Positions 63,401 through 64,000 of a DNA stretch of 64,000 nt are shown here, in pieces (the stretch's first letter is position 1; every line of letters starts with the position of its first letter). Location: NCBI RefSeq assembly GCF_016863435.1, contig NZ_BOOW01000006.1, positions 124,001 to 188,000 of the forward strand, read 5' to 3'. Below the pieces are notes generated by a model. The model was not told the origin of the DNA. It saw only the letters and a list, made by a program, of their open reading frames with translations, and did not search any database. This DNA is from Sinosporangium siamense. GTDB lineage: Bacteria > Actinomycetota > Actinomycetes > Streptosporangiales > Streptosporangiaceae. Both the position numbers and the translations under genes were made by a program.

Positions 63401-63417
63401 GGCCTGCCGTGCGCCGC

Positions 63418-63604
63418 CCGTCAGCTCGACGGGCCGTGCGATGGTGCGCGTTCATCTGCCCGGCAGCGCTGTGCGGTGCCGCGTTCATGTGCCCGGTAAC
63501 GCCGGGCGGCGGCGCGCTCACGCGCCCGGCAGCTCGACGGGCCATGGGGCGGTGTGCTCACCCGCCCGGCAACGCCATGTGGCCGCGTGCTCACGCACCC
63601 GGCA
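63418..63604. repeat. Degenerate 33-bp tandem repeats with a higher-order unit
   Basis: The core CCCGGYA recurs at 63459, 63492, 63525, 63565 and 63598, mostly 33 bases apart, within units resembling GCGTTCAYGYGCCCGGCARC. Units starting near 63418 and 63525 carry an extra AGCTCGACGGGCC insert, giving a 107-base super-repeat. The array lies between the DUF2567 and amidase genes and runs just into the amidase 3' end. Confidence 0.75.
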
Positions 63605-63998
63605 GTGCCGGGCGGCGTGTGCCGAAGCCCGTGGCGTGTTCGTAGGCGTGGGCGACTCGCAGCACGTCGAGGTCGGCGTACGGCCGCCCCACGATCTGTA
63701 CGCCGACGGGCAGTCCGCCGGGTGTGAAGCCGCAGGGCACCGACGCGGCGGGGGAGTGCAGCACGCTGATCCAGTAGGCCGAGCGCATCCACGCGAGATA
63801 GTCGGGCAGGGCGACGCCGTTGATCTCGTCCACGTAGGGCTTGTCCACGGGGAACGGCGGCACCTGGCTGACCGGCGCGATCAGCATGTCGTGGTTCCGG
63901 AAGAACTCCGCCATCCGCGCGAACAACCCGCTGCGCAGCCGTTCGGCCCGCGCCAGGTCGGCCGCGGTGACCTCGCGGCCCCTGGCGAGGTTCCAGCG
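63591..63998 (-). CDS. Amidase signature family protein, C-terminal part (cut by window edge)
   Basis: The frame is open to the window edge, so only the last 135 residues are seen. The segment RMAEFFRNHDMLIAPVSQVPPFPVD, split here as motif RNHDMLIAPVSQ, plus SVPCGFTPGGLPVGVQIVGR and DLDVLRVAHAYE, is typical of the C-terminal region of amidase signature enzymes (for example GatA-like and aryl acylamidases). The catalytic Ser-cisSer-Lys triad lies upstream, outside the window. The substrate is unknown. The 3' end overlaps the 33-bp repeat array. Confidence 0.85.
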   Translation of the reverse strand, partial: RWNLARGREVTAADLARAERLRSGLFARMAEFFRNHDMLIAPVSQVPPFPVDKPYVDEINGVALPDYLAWMRSAYWISVLHSPAASVPCGFTPGGLPVGVQIVGRPYADLDVLRVAHAYEHATGFGTRRPALPGA

Positions 63999-64000
63999 CA

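Noticed and set aside
63418-63604. 33-bp repeat array as a possible CRISPR
   Set aside because: There are no unique spacers between the units; they are direct tandem copies and no cas genes are in the window.

Overview
The window is chromosomal DNA of a very GC-rich actinomycete. The evidence is strong third-position GC, frequent GTG starts, GTGA/ATGA gene overlaps, a DivIVA/Wag31-SepF-YggT division cluster, DAP-type MurE, an F420-dependent enzyme and PASTA-less receptor kinases. Gene content and order fit the Streptosporangiales (Nonomuraea/Streptosporangium type) best; that assignment is inference.

Layout. 1-2.2 kb: the end of a molybdo-hydroxylase maturation operon (CoxE-like VWA protein, XdhC, MobA-like transferase). 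2.3-6.6 kb: a membrane-anchored endo/exonuclease/phosphatase-fold protein, an F420 (LLM) oxidoreductase and a secreted GH9 glycosidase with a palindromic operator. 6.9-8.7 kb: efp, nusB, methyltransferase. 8.8-9.5 kb: a decayed, tandemly duplicated MDR oxidoreductase fragment. 9.7-11.7 kb: dinB and a DUF3040 protein. 11.9-16.5 kb, minus strand: moxR-DUF58-tgpA, diverging from the dcw cluster.

16.8-38.9 kb is the division and cell-wall (dcw) cluster: mraZ, rsmH, ftsL, ftsI, murE, murF, mraY, murD, ftsW, murG, murC, ftsQ, ftsZ, ylmE, sepF, yggT, divIVA and a membrane protein with two Cys/His modules. From rsmH to murC every junction overlaps. Four GTGGNG boxes at 10-bp steps cover the mraZ promoter, and ftsZ has its own promoter plus a leader stem-loop. 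murC is inside the cluster and ylmD is absent.

39-50.5 kb: a small hypothetical protein, ileS under an Ile T-box riboswitch with a visible SD-sequestering helix, traR/dksA-like gene, lspA, rluD-like gene, and two minus-strand Ser/Thr kinases sharing one extracellular domain (one split in its juxtamembrane region). 50.9-64 kb: a degenerate DAHP-synthase-like/chorismate mutase fusion, amino acid permease, dnaE, a DUF433/DUF5615 toxin-antitoxin pair, a bifunctional class A PBP, a lipoprotein, a DUF6247 pseudogene, a MurA with Asp in place of the fosfomycin-target Cys, a DUF2567 membrane protein, a 33-bp repeat array and the end of an amidase gene.

The most unusual items are the DAHPS-like domain lacking its catalytic residues, the roughly 430-residue repetitive Gly/Arg-rich cytoplasmic extension of FtsI, the split receptor kinase, the decayed MDR duplication, and a rare-codon patch with a TTA codon inside the essential gene rsmH.
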